DNA of 64,000 nucleotides, taken from Diploptera punctata (Eukaryota > Arthropoda > Insecta > Blattodea > Blaberidae). Below, in pieces: positions 1 to 9,798 of this stretch. Below the pieces are notes generated by a model that saw nothing but the letters and a program-made list of their open reading frames with translations, was not told where the DNA came from and made no database searches. Made by a program: the position numbers and the translations under genes. The stretch is taken from positions 1-64,000 of the forward strand of contig JASPKZ010010210.1 in the NCBI GenBank assembly GCA_030220185.1, read 5' to 3'. How positions within the stretch are numbered: the first letter of the stretch is position 1; every line of letters starts with the position of its first letter.

Positions 1-343
1 AAAACAGCATTTCCGCAGTCTGTATCTGCTTTTATCCCTTGATTTCATTATCCAATTTTCATTTCCATACAACAACAAAGGAACAGCCATTGTTTTATAT
101 AATTTAAGTTTCGTATCTTCCCTTGTTTTCCGACCTAAGGTTCTTTTTATGGTTCCACAAATAGCCTGATATTTATTTACTTTATGTTCTATATCTTTAT
201 TTTCTCTATAAGTTATATTACATCCTAAATATTGGAAATGTGATACTTGTTCTATTATTTTGTTATCCAGTACAATTTTTGATCTAATTCCAAATTTACC
301 AATAAATGCCATTACTTTTGACTTATTTATTGATATTTTACAC
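1..343 (-). mobile_element. LINE-B reverse-transcriptase fragment (3' half)
   Basis: Read on the minus strand this encodes the region after the RT catalytic core: a FQYLG motif, an ICGTIKRTLG stretch, then a MAVPLLLYG motif. The same block occurs on the plus strand at 47.7-48.0 kb and 54.75-54.95 kb at high similarity. The left side runs off the window, so the true 3' end is not visible. It is a dead fragment of a non-LTR retrotransposon. The post-RT LYGSE-W block is typical of several insect LINE clades, and I cannot choose between them. Confidence 0.85.
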
Positions 344-470
344 GCTTATAATAGCTTGATCTGCATGTAACGGTATCTTTCAACACGATTTTCCCCACTT
401 AAAAACAATGGATCGACTTCAAACATTGTATACTTGTAAAGGACCAATGACAATGCAATAATTTCATTTT
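344..470 (+). repeat. Dispersed repeat, about 130 bp, three copies in window
   Basis: The sequence (TTTCAACACGATTTTC, then GTATACTTGTAAAGGACC, then CAATAATTTCAT) recurs at 48474-48610 in the same orientation and at 43015-43145 inverted. Those two copies carry a GATA microsatellite that is decayed here. I see no coding potential and do not recognise the family. Confidence 0.7.
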
Positions 471-562
471 TTTTTTGTAAGATCCTGGCCACGATCATGA
501 GGACATCAAAGAAATAAAGACCGGCATAATAGGTTGCGGACGTATCGACTTATTAGTTTATC

Positions 563-653
563 GTTGTGGTAGCTCAGTTGGTAGAGTGGTGGACTATAGT
601 GGTATATAATTTCAGTAATCCATAGGTCGGTGGTTCAAATCCGGCCCGGAGGA
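563..653 (+). tRNA. tRNA-Tyr-like gene with intron, probable pseudogene
   Basis: The A box (TAGCTCAGTTGG) and B box (GGTTCAAATCC) are canonical. The anticodon stem GTGGA/TCCAT pairs. An 18-nt insertion (600-617) lies directly after position 37, where eukaryotic tRNA-Tyr introns sit. The layout matches eukaryotic tRNA-Tyr, but the anticodon (596-598) reads ATA instead of GTA. The acceptor stem has two G-G mismatches and two wobbles, and the T stem has one mismatch. A T6 run at 654-659 would serve as a Pol III terminator. The mismatches suggest a decayed copy, although a diverged expressed gene is not excluded. Confidence 0.7.
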
Positions 654-746
654 TTTTTTAGAAGAGTATTACTTTTAGCTCATAGTACAATAGTATCGAA
701 TTTAAAGATATTTACATTTTTAGAAAACCAAACTAAAAAATGAAAA

Positions 747-1207
747 ATAAATAATAGTTTTAAAAAACTAAAACAAACACGCTTTATTTGAAAATCGAAC
801 TAAAAAATGAAAAATAATTTTAATTTCCAACATGCTTGGGATAAAATTAAAGTGGTCAATAAAAAAATCATCTCCAACACATTTAGAATAAAGCTAGAGT
901 TATCTACAAAAAAAATTCCATCAAAAGCGTGAGGTGCTCCATATTAATTAATATATTTGATAATAAGCAGATATTGGTAGAAGTAAAGTCTCTAAGAAGA
1001 AAATGTAAAAACCATAAAAAGCACCCCACGCTTTTGATGCTATTTTTTTTTGTAGATAACTTTAGTTGTATTCTATATGTGTTGGAGATAATGTTTTTGT
1101 TGGCCACTTTAATTTTATCCCAAGCGTATTGGAAATTGAAATTATTTTTCATTTTTTAGCTCGGTTTTCTAATAAAGCGTGTTGTTTTAGTTTTTTTTAA
1201 ACTATTA
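747..1207. repeat. Fold-back element with ~190-bp inverted arms
   Basis: The left arm (about 747-938) and right arm (about 1020-1213) are reverse complements with roughly 90% match by eye. A ~80-bp loop separates them. The arms are AT-rich and contain no convincing coding sequence. Part of the left arm (ACTAAAAAATGAAAAAT) is repeated just outside it at 732-748. It could be a non-autonomous DNA element or a retroelement inverted dimer. No target duplication was identified. Confidence 0.7.
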
Positions 1208-1412
1208 TTTATTAAAATACAAACTCGTAACAGCTGTTTCAGTACTTTGTACCTTCATGATAAAATTCGTGTGAAGAAGGTACAAAGTATTGAAACAGCT
1301 GTTACGAATTTGTATTTTAATAAATATGAAAATCATATAAAACGTTAAGTTTTATTTTATTTAATTGACATAAAAATGGATTTTCATCAAGAAAATGCCA
1401 AATCAATTGATT
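1208..1412. mobile_element. PLE-1 fold-back fragment (Penelope-like terminal repeat)
   Basis: Inverted arms at 1208-1257 and 1275-1326 each contain the AACAGCTGTT and AAGGTACAAAGTA blocks. These match the end of the PLE-1 copy at 3845-4452. The element continues with GAAAATCATATAAAAC and a segment ending CAAATCAATTGAT, which is the PLE-1 terminus seen at 13853, 37193 and 38875. The structure is almost the same as the fold-back at 36935-37193. Confidence 0.7.
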
Positions 1413-1574
1413 TGTTAGTTTGTTTTATTAAGCCTATAGTTTCATTTAAGTACAGGAATTAATGTTTTAAAAAGATCAGCTGGGAAATCTAGAATGTACG
1501 AAATAAAGAAATAAAGGAAATTAGGGTGCGCAAGAGAAGTAGGGCATCATAGTCATTACAGAAAAAAAAATATT
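1413..1574. other. Unassigned AT-rich spacer
   Basis: I see no gene, repeat match or RNA signal here. Confidence 0.4.
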
Positions 1575-1800
1575 ACTTGTAAAATGAATGCCAGAGCAAA
1601 GATTGCCTAAACTTAATATGGAATGGATCCTAATTGAAAGGAAGACGAAAGGAAGAGCAAACAAAACCTGCATAGAGGGTGAAAGCGGCTATGACTGTCA
1701 AAGGATTGAAGGAAGATCAATGGATGGAAAGAGAAAATGGCGTTTGGTTTCCGGAAGGCAATGGCGGCTGTCACGATACCGGATGATGATGATGAAAATT
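1575..1800 (+). mobile_element. LINE 3'-end fragment
   Basis: The plus strand encodes, with a frame change, the usual LINE C-terminal block: LPKLNMEWI, then a GRANKT-type segment, then W-RLVSGRQWRLSRYR. The fragment ends in a short (GAT)n run. Such trinucleotide tails end several LINEs in this window. Only the last ~75 codons remain. Confidence 0.7.
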
Positions 1801-1805
1801 AATTT

Positions 1806-1975
1806 ATTGGGATACTGGTATCTTCTTCTTCTTCCTTCCACGTATTAGGCCAAGGCCTGTTACGATCCTGTAGAAATTTTCCCCTCCAGCGTTTCATAGG
1901 ACGGCCCAGTGATCTTCGTCCTCTTGGTACATAATTATAAACAGCTTGGGGATCCGATTTGAACTCATTCTTTCT
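1806..1975 (-). mobile_element. LINE 3'-end fragment
   Basis: The minus strand reads NYVPRGRRSLGRPMKRW followed by RNRPWPNTWKEEEE. This is the GRP-RW terminal block of an insect LINE with a (GAA)n tail. It lies tail to tail with the plus-strand fragment just before it. Confidence 0.75.
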
Positions 1976-2329
1976 CATACTGGTATATAGGTTATTTCAT
2001 GTTGAAATACGCGATTGTTGTATTATTGGTACCTTATATATTTTGAAGTTTACTCCCTAATTCATATGAGTTTTTTTTTTATTGTGCATAGATTTTCATT
2101 TTTTTTTCAGTAGAGAAACAAACTACAGGAAATTCGGAACACAGATACACATACAAAATCATTGGTCTCATAAATATGGCAAATCGCAATCATAATGAAT
2201 TAAATAAAGACAAAAACCCACCTACATTAAATTAACATTTTATTTAACGATTATCTTTAATATATCACGTAATTAGCGTTACAATTCAATCCTGGGAGTG
2301 AAAGGATAGAAAAATGTTGCATGGTGTCC
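1976..2329. other. AT-rich region, nothing recognised
   Basis: Poly-T runs and AT-rich DNA without a long ORF, tRNA-like motif or match to the families described here. Confidence 0.4.
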
Positions 2330-2530
2330 TTTTATTTCAGGTATGAGGTTCTTTTACGTGCCTTAAATCCAAGACGAGGCACACGGCTTTACTTCCCTCT
2401 TCAAGAAGAAGTCTTATAGGCCTACAAACGTTTTACACCCTTAAAAATGCATCGATTCTGGCCGGTTTGAAACCGCGATCCTCGGACCCAGAGGCGAGAC
2501 GGTGACCATAGTCTTTCGGGACCTACATAA
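2330..2530 (-). mobile_element. SINE S5 copy, degraded
   Basis: On the minus strand a degraded tRNA-like head (the B box seen as GGTTTGAAACC on the plus strand) is followed by the S5 body. It matches the copies at 9253-9480 and 22090-22340, including the CACACGGCTTTACTTCCCTC segment. Confidence 0.65.
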
Positions 2531-3231
2531 AATATAACTAGATGATAAAAGGCTACGAGCAGCATCAGAGTCTGCACAGTGTGTATAGAAATGACAATAC
2601 AGAAATATAATATTTTTTTCCGACGGGTTTATGAGTCCAGGTGTAGTGATATTCGCTGGATTATGGATGCAGAGTATATTTTCCTATAGTTAAAGGGAGA
2701 ATTGAACAATCAGTCTAAACCACGACCCCAGTTTTCCAATTAGTTTTATTGTTTCCACAACAACTACAAAAATAACTGAAAATTCACAGAATTTGTTATG
2801 AAACTATGATCATGATCCATACATTTGTTTTTGCAGTTAACAGTCATACATTTCAGTTTTTATGGAAACATTTAAAAAACTGGAAAACCAGGGTCGTTGT
2901 TTGGACTTGGGATGTGTAATCCACTCAAAGTGTATTTTTATCGTATCTGGTGTTCTGACACTTAGAACTCCTAAATGGTTTGTATGCAGATACAAAAAGG
3001 AAAGTTGAGTTAAGGAAAGAGTGGAGTTTGCAGTGAAAGACCTGCTCTTGGGCAGAACACTACGAATGAATCGGAACACGAATTGTGTCTAGGATGAAAC
3101 AGAAAACTGGAACTCAAGATGCTCTAACTGAAAAGTAGAGATCCTAAACAAATTGAACTTGTTTTTGTCTAATGCCACCAGGTTGTTTTTATGACATTTT
3201 TTGGCTTTCTTCACTGGTGGCAAAATTGGAA
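2531..3231. other. Unassigned region
   Basis: About 700 bp without a recognisable gene. A minus-strand open frame at 2837-3079 (80 codons) has no motif that I recognise and could be chance. Confidence 0.35.
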
Positions 3232-3474
3232 TCCATTTCTTAGGTTGGGGCACCTGGAAGGCGGAGTTACGTTACTCCAATGATATGGTGGGTGATAAAT
3301 GGCAATGAAACGCCAGGTGAGTTCTTAACGTAAACTTAGCCTAAATTCCAGACCTTGGGCAACCACAGGAATAATTCCTTTAAGGAAAAATTCCTATGGT
3401 TTGACCGGGAATCGAACCCGGGACCTCATGAACAGTAGTCAGGAACGCTGACCACTAGCCCACGAGGCCGGGCA
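3232..3474 (-). mobile_element. SINE S1 copy (tRNA-derived)
   Basis: Read on the minus strand it begins GCCTCGTGGGCTAGTGG (A box) and has a perfect B box GGTTCGATTCC. A ~170-bp family body follows. The head resembles a Glu/Asp-type tRNA. A second copy of the same family is at 58535-58830. Confidence 0.8.
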
Positions 3475-3708
3475 ATGGAACTATATTGTTTATTAAGTTT
3501 TAATTATAAGAAATAATATATTATTAAAATGTAGTAAATAATTGTTGCATTTGTTTAACTCCATAGTTTAGTTAAAGCATTTTGAGAAGGCTTCTATGAA
3601 CCTCAAACAGACCTACACAATCCCCACAATCAATAGAAAAGTCGCCATATGAACATTGGAGTAAAATGTTGAAACATTAAAATAAGTACCTGATATATCA
3701 GTCGTCCT

Positions 3709-3846
3709 CAACTAAATTTAATTTAATTTATGTTTAAAAACCTTCGTCAAATAGTTGAAGCTATGAAGGCCTTACAGAATCATGTTGCATTTTCTGCATT
3801 TCATTTTAACTATTTGACGAAATTTTTAAACAGAAATTAAATTATC
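3709..3846. repeat. Short hairpin repeat
   Basis: Imperfect inverted arms around TCGTCAAATAGTTGAA and TTAACTATTTGACGA, with TTTAAA-rich flanks. The loop is ~45 bp. It directly abuts the PLE-1 copy and has no coding potential. Confidence 0.55.
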
Positions 3847-4452
3847 AATTGAGTTGGTGTTTACTTGATGAAAATCCATATTTATATGTCATACATAGGC
3901 CCACTTTCAAATAAAATATCTAAACACTTTAAAAAGTTGAACATTAATGTGGCATTTAAAACTAATAAAACTCTACAACATATAATAAAAAACATTAAAA
4001 CCAAAACAAACAAACAAAATTATCAGGTGTATACAAATTGAAGTGTGGCACATGTGACAATGTCTATATAGGACAAACTGGTTGACCTTTTATCTCTCGG
4101 ATAAAGGAACGCATGAGAGCATATAACAGAAATTTAGAAAATTCAAAATATGCTAACCACCTATTCCAATTTAATCATTGTTTCGATCCAAATTTTGAAA
4201 TTTTACATATTTGTGATAAGGGTAAGAAGTTAGATCTTTTGGAGGCTGTAGAAATTAATTAATTTAAAAGTAGTAAAAAACTGTTAAATTCTCAACTTGA
4301 TTTGAATGAATCCCCTTTCTTAAATTTTAAATTTAAATAAATATTGTTGTATTGTTGCTTAGATCAGTTGGAACACAATTCATAATTTGTTAACATGTCT
4401 GAAGAAGGTACAGTGTACCGAAACAGCTGTCACTGAATTATATAATATAGGC
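3847..4452 (+). mobile_element. PLE-1 Penelope-like element, 5'-truncated
   Basis: The 3' part of a Penelope-like retroelement. A terminal segment (TTACTTGATGAAAATCCATA) is joined directly to truncated coding sequence. The first frame gives YIGPLSNKISKHF and NVAFKT, which resembles the PLE region between RT and endonuclease. A frame change follows, then GVYKLKC-GTCD-YIGQTG and RIKERMRAYN, the GIY-YIG-type endonuclease block that marks Penelope-like elements. An in-frame TGA replaces the codon after IGQTG. A PLE-1 terminal repeat with a hammerhead-like fold ends the copy. It is not functional. Confidence 0.8.
4382..4441 (+). ncRNA. Hammerhead-ribozyme-like motif in PLE-1 end
   Basis: The core CTGAAGA (4399-4405) is followed by hairpin GGTAC-AGT-GTACC (stem II), then GAAA (4420-4423). 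A palindromic stem III ACAG/CTGT follows, and the cleavage triplet GTC ends at 4431. Stem I would form between ATAATT (4382-4387) and AATTAT (4436-4441) around an internal loop. One extra A precedes stem II. Published PLEs carry hammerheads in their terminal repeats, which supports the call. Activity is untested. Confidence 0.55.
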
Positions 4453-4609
4453 TATATCAGTTATTTATTTTAATATTTTAACATTTTATTACATAACCTC
4501 AACTGTGCTTTTACAATGAATAACAGAAGTACTGAATGAACATTGCAGTAACTGGGTGGTCATTAAAAACATATACATTAACAGGCCAGAGTTAACTTTT
4601 AACTCCCCT

Positions 4610-5112
4610 TAACCGAAGAAAATAAAACTATTACACTACCGGTACCAGTTATATTATATGGATGCGAAACACGGACTCATACTTTAAGGAAGGAAATGAG
4701 ATTGCGAGTATTTGAGAATAAAGTTATTAGGAAAAGTTTTGGACCAAAGAGAGATGAACAGACAGGTGAATGGAGAAGACTACATAACAATGAACTACAT
4801 TGTCTTTATAGGAAGCCAGATATAATAAGAACAGTTTAGTTTCGTAGACTGCGATGGGCAGGACACGTGGCACGAATGGGGAATGAAAGAGGCGCATGGA
4901 AGCTTCTAGTAGAAAACCAGAGGGAAAACTCCCAGTTGGTAGATCCAGAATGAAGTAGGAGAATAACATTAACTATGATTTGAGGGATGTAGATTATACA
5001 GGGAATGATTGGAAACCATTAGCTAAGGATAGGGATTATGGAGAGCTTTTATGTCCGCGCGGCCATGAACCTATGGGTTTGATATTGCCAGTGAGTTAGT
5101 TAATTACTTAGC
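4610..5112 (+). mobile_element. LINE-A 3' fragment
   Basis: Encodes, with stops and frame changes, the LINE-A tail: VILYGCET, LRVFENKVIRKSFGPKRDEQ, LHNNELHCLYRKPDIIR, RWAGHVARM, and a 3' segment matching the GRP-RWENNINYDL and YVRAAMN blocks of other copies. It ends CAGTGAGTTAGTTA, a (TTAG)n tail. Five more LINE-A regions lie at 32.3, 33.9, 35.2, 53.1 and 57.5 kb. Confidence 0.85.
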
Positions 5113-5139
5113 TTAACCGAAGAAAAGAATCTGGACAGG

Positions 5140-5470
5140 TTACCATTCTCGCCTATGGATCCAAGATTCAGGGGTTCAATCTGAGTCAAGGTCGCTGCAT
5201 TTTTCCGGGGTTTAAAATCCTACGTTTGTATTCCTTGGGAAGGAAACTAAAGCCGTGGATTCTGCAACGTATATATACGCCCTGAAAAAATAGGCATCGG
5301 AGCAAAATATGTCGACTTTTTCATACCCAGATTTGAATCACTATTAAATATCGATGTTAAATTAATAACAATAATGAGAACAATACAAACAATCTCTGCA
5401 TGAGATGAGATGACACCCCTATCACGGAGGTCTGTTATATACAAAGATACTGGCAGACAAGACCCATGTC
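5140..5470 (+). mobile_element. Degraded S5-like SINE
   Basis: A weak tRNA-like head (CTCGCCTATGGATCCAAGATTC, GGTTCAATCTG) is followed by AAAGCCGTGGATTC and CATCGGAGCAAAATATGTCG. These align loosely with the body of S5 (AAAGCCGTGG, GCAAAATTTACCG). It is a diverged or related family. Confidence 0.45.
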
Positions 5471-5631
5471 TCTATTACAGGGGCAGATGGAGAAAAATGA
5501 TCGACGTTAGTTTAAAGTGAAATAGTTCTTAATGAAGTTTTTGTCACGGAAAACGGAATTCTGGACAAATAAATGCCATGACTCTGATTCGACCATCATG
5601 AATGTCAGTCACATTTCAATGTATTTATTTT

Positions 5632-6078
5632 TTAGTGTTAGAACCCTCAAAAACACAAGAAAAGAAGCAAAAATTAAATTTTATAAAGTAATGGCTGTTC
5701 CTGTATTGATATATGGATCAGAATGTTGGACGATCACTAAAAGACAAGAACAAAGATTGGAAGCAGCTGAGATGCGATTTTAAAAAATATAGCAGGATAT
5801 ACTCTGCTGGATAAGAAAAGAAATGAAGATATAAGAAAGGAACTAAATATTTTCAAACTTACAGACCGAATAATTAAATATAGGAACGACTGTAAAGAAC
5901 ATATTGATAGAATGCCAGAAGGAAGATTCCAAAATCATTGCTAAATTATAAACCGCGCGGAAGGAGAAATGTTGGTCGCCCACACAGAAGATGGTCTGAA
6001 CAATTTTAAAAATTCTAGCTTTCATGAAACCGGAACGAGCCAACAGGCTTAATCCCTGGAAGATGATGATGATGATGT
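5632..6078 (+). mobile_element. LINE 3' fragment with (GAT)n tail
   Basis: Encodes TRKEAKIKFYKVMAVPVLIYGSECW and EAAEMRF blocks in one frame. After a frame change come the RNEDIRKELNIFKLTDR and RNVGRPHRRW-type blocks. It ends GGAAGATGATGATGATGATG. It is related to the RT fragment at 11655-12490. Several stops make it non-functional. Confidence 0.8.
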
Positions 6079-6243
6079 CAGGGATTACGTACAAAAAGCT
6101 ATAGATTTTAGTATTTCTGTTAAATATTTCTGGAATGCAACGTTTCATTATAAATCTTATCGAGATATTGTAGGGAATTCCATTTCTATAACCAAGTCTG
6201 AAGTTCATTTGAAAGTACTATCAGACCACAAAGAGGTAGATTT
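6079..6243. other. Short unassigned spacer
   Basis: A minus-strand open frame crosses here, but I recognise no domain. Confidence 0.3.
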
Positions 6244-6922
6244 TCATAAGTAATGCCACGAGTGATTTCCAAATTATCGATAAATTCACGACTCACGAAG
6301 TGAGGAGTGAATTTATCTAGAGAATTTGGAAATCAAGAGTGGCATTTGTTAGGACTATTTAACGAATAAAATAAAGCTGTTTACTCACAAATCATATTTA
6401 ACTACAGTTATTTAAAAATATTTTTATATTTAAAGTAAACGGTGATGTTTGAAAACTAATGAGAAACGATAGGTAGCCTACGCTTCTACTGCTTCTTTTG
6501 TTTATCACTGCAACCAGATCATACTATTTATTGCCAAAGGAACGCAATATGTAAGAATGCTCTCTAGTGGAGAAAAAATGAAACACATCAATCTGTATAT
6601 TAATTCATTTTTGATGTCGTATACATTTAAGAAAGTGCAAACAGTGGTTTCTTTTTTTGGTGGTATAATCAATTGCTACAAATGTTGACATGTAAGCACT
6701 ATTATATACAATCTGGTAGCCGTATTTGTTATAGGCTCAGTCACTGCAAAATAACGGTCAGACCTGTTCAGAATATTAAAAAGGAGGAGCTTTGCTTAAT
6801 ATATGATAATCCTAACGTTGATAATTATTTCGTGAAACACGTCTCTTGATTGGTTGTAATACAGAAATCATTGAAACGTGATTGGTCATTGACTCCCATT
6901 TGGGGCATGAGTTAAATAGTCA
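6244..6922 (+). mobile_element. M1 element copy
   Basis: Begins TCATAAGTAATGCCACGAGTG, folds into the family hairpin (arms at about 6251-6292 and 6306-6346), and ends GCATGAGTTAAATAGTCA. Against the full copy at 20101-20853 it lacks internal segments in the second half. There is no coding sequence. It is a non-autonomous AT-rich element. Confidence 0.85.
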
Positions 6923-7170
6923 TCAAAAAAGCCTGTAAGCGGTTATTTTCCTCTAGAATTCAATTTGTGAGTGAGGCTGTCAATATAAGTCAGGCATGAA
7001 ATTTCTACGGGTAGTATGAGCTTGTGCGCATGCCCCAATATTTTCATACACTTTTATGCACTTTGTTCATTGCAAATGGCGTAGGGTGAATGTCTATTCT
7101 CTTCTAACATTTCCCAAATATAAACTAAAAAAAAGCATTGTTTTACACACGATGTTTATTTATCTATATA
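6923..7170. other. Unassigned spacer
   Basis: No feature recognised. Confidence 0.35.
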
Positions 7171-7171
7171 T

Positions 7172-7674
7172 AGGGTGCTCTAAAATTCCCCTTACAAACT
7201 TCTAGAACTTGTAGTGGGGACTGAATTGAAAATGTTTAGAATTGGAAACCATGTCCGTAAACATATCGCTTCCGTGCTACAGCCGTTTGAAAATAAGCAT
7301 TGCCTAAACGTATGTCACGTGTCTCAACAAGTAATAGCATAGCGATTCGTCTAAATCGAAATGTCCCTATCGAGTATTCCAAGACTTGGTGTTTTTCTAA
7401 AAAAAAAATGTCACTTTTTTTTCGAAATTTTGAAAACTGCAGAAATTTATTGTGGAGGGCGTATCCGGGATTATTAATGCAAGTCATGATTCAGTTTCAA
7501 TTTTTTTTTTGTTATTAATGAATTGAATTGAAAACAAGTGATGCACTGTGTCACGCCTCATAATAAATTACTTGAAACGGTAAGTTTCTGGACATGGTTT
7601 CCAATTCTAGACATTATCAACTCAGTTCCCTCTACAAGTCCTAGAAGTTTGTAAGGGCAATTTTAGGGCACAAA
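7172..7674. mobile_element. Non-autonomous TIR element, ~90-bp inverted ends
   Basis: The left end (GGGTGCTCTAAAATTCCCCT and on through GGAAACCATGTCC) is matched by the inverted right end (GTGCCCTAAAATTGCCCT and on through GGAAACCATGTCC) over about 88 bp. The interior is short, with no transposase recognised. The layout fits a mariner/Tc1-type miniature element. A TA target duplication is plausible but not clear. Confidence 0.75.
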
Positions 7675-7789
7675 ACAGTTAAGTACCATTTTCTCCTCTG
7701 TTTGTCAACCGATTTTATTTTATTAGCCTATTTTTGTTTGTTTAGTAGCTACTGACGAGCTTTAGTGTTATCAATAAAAAAAATTGGAA

Positions 7790-7960
7790 ATAGTTCTGCC
7801 TTTTTAACTGCAAGGCAGTGTTTATGGAAAATCTCCATGGTGCAAGAGTTAAATTTCTTCTACAGAAGCATGTGATGTACGAAGGCCACGTCCAAAAAAA
7901 TCTCCTTTTTAACTGCAAGGCACTAAAATGCAGCACTAAAGCTCCTATTTAAACTGTAGG
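7790..7960. repeat. Dispersed repeat related to 49095-49420
   Basis: It contains TTTTTAACTGCAAGG twice. The segment TTCTTCTACAGAAGCATGTGATGTACGAAGG has an inverted counterpart near 49360-49410, and TTTTTAACTGCAAGG recurs at 49117. The family is unknown. Confidence 0.5.
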
Positions 7961-7979
7961 GGAGTAATATGTGTGCATG

Positions 7980-8130
7980 TGTTAATCACAGATGTAGACG
8001 ATCATCCTACCAGTATAGGGGTGAATGGTCAGCATATCAGGACCATTAGCCGTTATAGGCCTACCTGGTTTTCTCAACGCGGAATCACTACTTATTGTAG
8101 CTACCCAAATTCCTCACGATGCTGGTGCTA
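7980..8130 (-). mobile_element. SINE S3 fragment
   Basis: The minus-strand copy of the S3 body matches 13560-13690 in blocks such as AGCCGTTATAG, CTACTTATTGTAGCTACCC and CCTCACGATGCTGG. The tRNA-like head is missing. Confidence 0.7.
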
Positions 8131-8382
8131 ATTTAGAATACTATCGCCCCCGCCATCAGTTACACTCCAACTTAAATATATAATCTCCACTTTTATAATT
8201 TTGGTCATATTCAATTTAAAACAAACAATGCCTAATATAATATAAAATGACGTGTTATTTATGTTCGAATTTCGACCATTTGGCGAACACTGGTTATTTA
8301 AATCGGCCAATATGTTAGATTTACAATAACAGATGACAATGCGGTGCAAAAGAAGGTCATAGACGATATAGTCCTTTGTAAT

Positions 8383-8391
8383 AATAATAAC

Positions 8392-8424
<33 letters not shown>

Positions 8425-8425
8425 C
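8383..8425. repeat. (AAT)n microsatellite
   Basis: About 13 AAT units next to the 3' end of the LINE-C copy. It could be the expanded LINE tail. The low-complexity open frames across it are artefacts. Confidence 0.9.
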
Positions 8426-8439
8426 TCATCATCATAGGA

Positions 8440-8822
8440 CATTCACGAATATAGGCCATTTGTTGACCTGTTTCGGCCTCAAGAGAAACACCATCCATAA
8501 GTCTTTTGAGTGGACGTCCTGGTCTTCTTCTTCCTACAGGTTGATATCTCAACATTTGTTTAGGTATCCTGTGATCTTCCATTCGATGGACATGTTGCAT
8601 CCATCTTGATGCATCCATCTTGACTTATAATCAGAAATTTTGTTTTCTAAATATTCCATGTGTAATTCTTCTAAGATGTCTTCATATTTTTTTGTGATCT
8701 AGTAGTGTGTATCCTCCGAAGGTATCTCATTTCAGCAGATCTAAGTCTCTGTATATCCTTCTGTTTCAACGTCCATACTTCGCTACCATACAAAAGAGTT
8801 GGAAGAGCCAGTGTTTTATACA
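8440..8822 (-). mobile_element. LINE-C 3' fragment
   Basis: The minus strand encodes WMQHVHRMEDHRIPKQMLRY then GRRRPGRPLKRLMDG, with EAETGQQMAYIRE at the end. The upstream LLYGSEVW-type block is at about 8770-8800. It is near-identical to 51525-51920 and to the shorter 36243-36400 copy. All three begin at a CATCAT run, the reverse of a (GAT)n tail. Confidence 0.85.
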
Positions 8823-8887
8823 CTTTAATAATAATTCTCAACACGAAGAAATGCAGAAGGAATAATAATAATCATAATAATAATAAG

Positions 8888-9197
8888 CCATCCATAGCAA
8901 TTCTGCCCGAGGGCAGGTCCTTCACTGCAATCAAAGCATTTTCATGCTATGCTTGCAGCTTTACTAGGGAATTGTAGGTGTGGTAGCTTCCCGTTGCTTT
9001 CCACACCGGTGAAGGATGATGATGATGATGATGGCCATATGATTTCGGGGACCGTTTGGGCCTTAAAGTTTTCCTGACATTTGTCTTACAGGTGAGGAAA
9101 ACCCCGATAAAAATCTCACCCAGAAAAACTGCCCCGACCGGGGATTGAACCCGGGCCCGCTGCGTGACAAGGCAGCACGCTACCTCGAGACCACAGA
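8888..9197 (-). mobile_element. SINE S2 copy
   Basis: A ~310-bp tRNA-derived SINE on the minus strand. The head has TGTGGTCTCGAGGTAGCGTGC (A-box region) and GGTTCAATCCC (B box). The body ends in AGGACCTGCCCTCGGGCAG. Other copies are at 25258-25583, 42630-42955 and 49745-50095, with a fragment at 31685-31775. Confidence 0.85.
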
Positions 9198-9205
9198 GGT
9201 GTACA

Positions 9206-9216
9206 TAATAATAATA

Positions 9217-9252
<36 letters not shown>
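9206..9252. repeat. (AAT)n microsatellite
   Basis: About 15 AAT units with one interruption, between an S2 and an S5 SINE. Confidence 0.9.
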
Positions 9253-9254
<2 letters not shown>

Positions 9255-9480
9255 GTCGGCCGCGGTGGGAAAGTGGTTATGTTCCTTGCATCTAGTTCAA
9301 AAGGACGCGGCCATGGATCCCAAGTCTGAAGATTTTCAGGCTTGAAAAATAACCGAAAGCCTGAATAAATAGGCCTCTGTGCAAAATTTACCGATCGTTA
9401 CCCATCCAAATAATACAATAGTTGCCCATTAGGTCTCTCACTGAGGCGATATGCTGACCCTACAACACTCACTGACATCT
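9253..9480 (+). mobile_element. SINE S5 copy
   Basis: Starts GGCCGCGGTGGGAAAGTGG (A-box region). It contains the family core CTGAAGATTTTCAGGCTTG and CCTCTGTGCAAAATTTACCG. The B box is decayed here. The better-preserved copy on the minus strand at 22090-22340 has GGTTCAAACCC. Confidence 0.75.
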
Positions 9481-9734
9481 ATTTATTGGCAATTATTCAA
9501 ATTTGTAAGCATGCTATGTGATTATATCATTAACCCTTGCCTAAACACTGTCCGCTCTTAAAGTGAACCTCGTCAAAACAAAACCATGTGACCTGCTCGC
9601 TTTTCATTGGTTACAGACACCGACGTAAGTTGAAAAAGTAGTTCCCTTCATTAAATTAAAAATGTCATCTGAATATACTTAATTAAAGTATAAAATAATG
9701 GAATATTCACCTGAAAGGTCCGTCTCCTCAACTT

Positions 9735-9798
9735 AATTAGTTATTTAACTGTAGCGCTTTCGGGACTTGTCCCATCATCGGCAGGACTCAAAACTGGT
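9735..9798 (-). ncRNA. Hammerhead-ribozyme-like motif in PLE-2 left arm
   Basis: On the minus strand: CCGATGA, then stem II GGGAC-AA-GTCCC (five pairs), then GAAA, then palindromic AGCGCT (stem III) with cleavage after CTA. An outer stem I pairing AGTT/AACT flanks the core. The usual CTGATGA core has C in place of T at its second position. An extra T precedes stem II, parallel to the extra A in PLE-1. Confidence 0.5.

Noticed and set aside
1588..1848. Candidate host gene from the plus-strand ORF
   Set aside because: The residues match LINE C-terminal blocks and the frame ends in a (GAT)n tail.
8128..8442. Minus-strand open frame rich in Ile/Leu across the AAT repeat
   Set aside because: It is a translation of an (AAT)n microsatellite joined to LINE-C sequence, not a protein gene.
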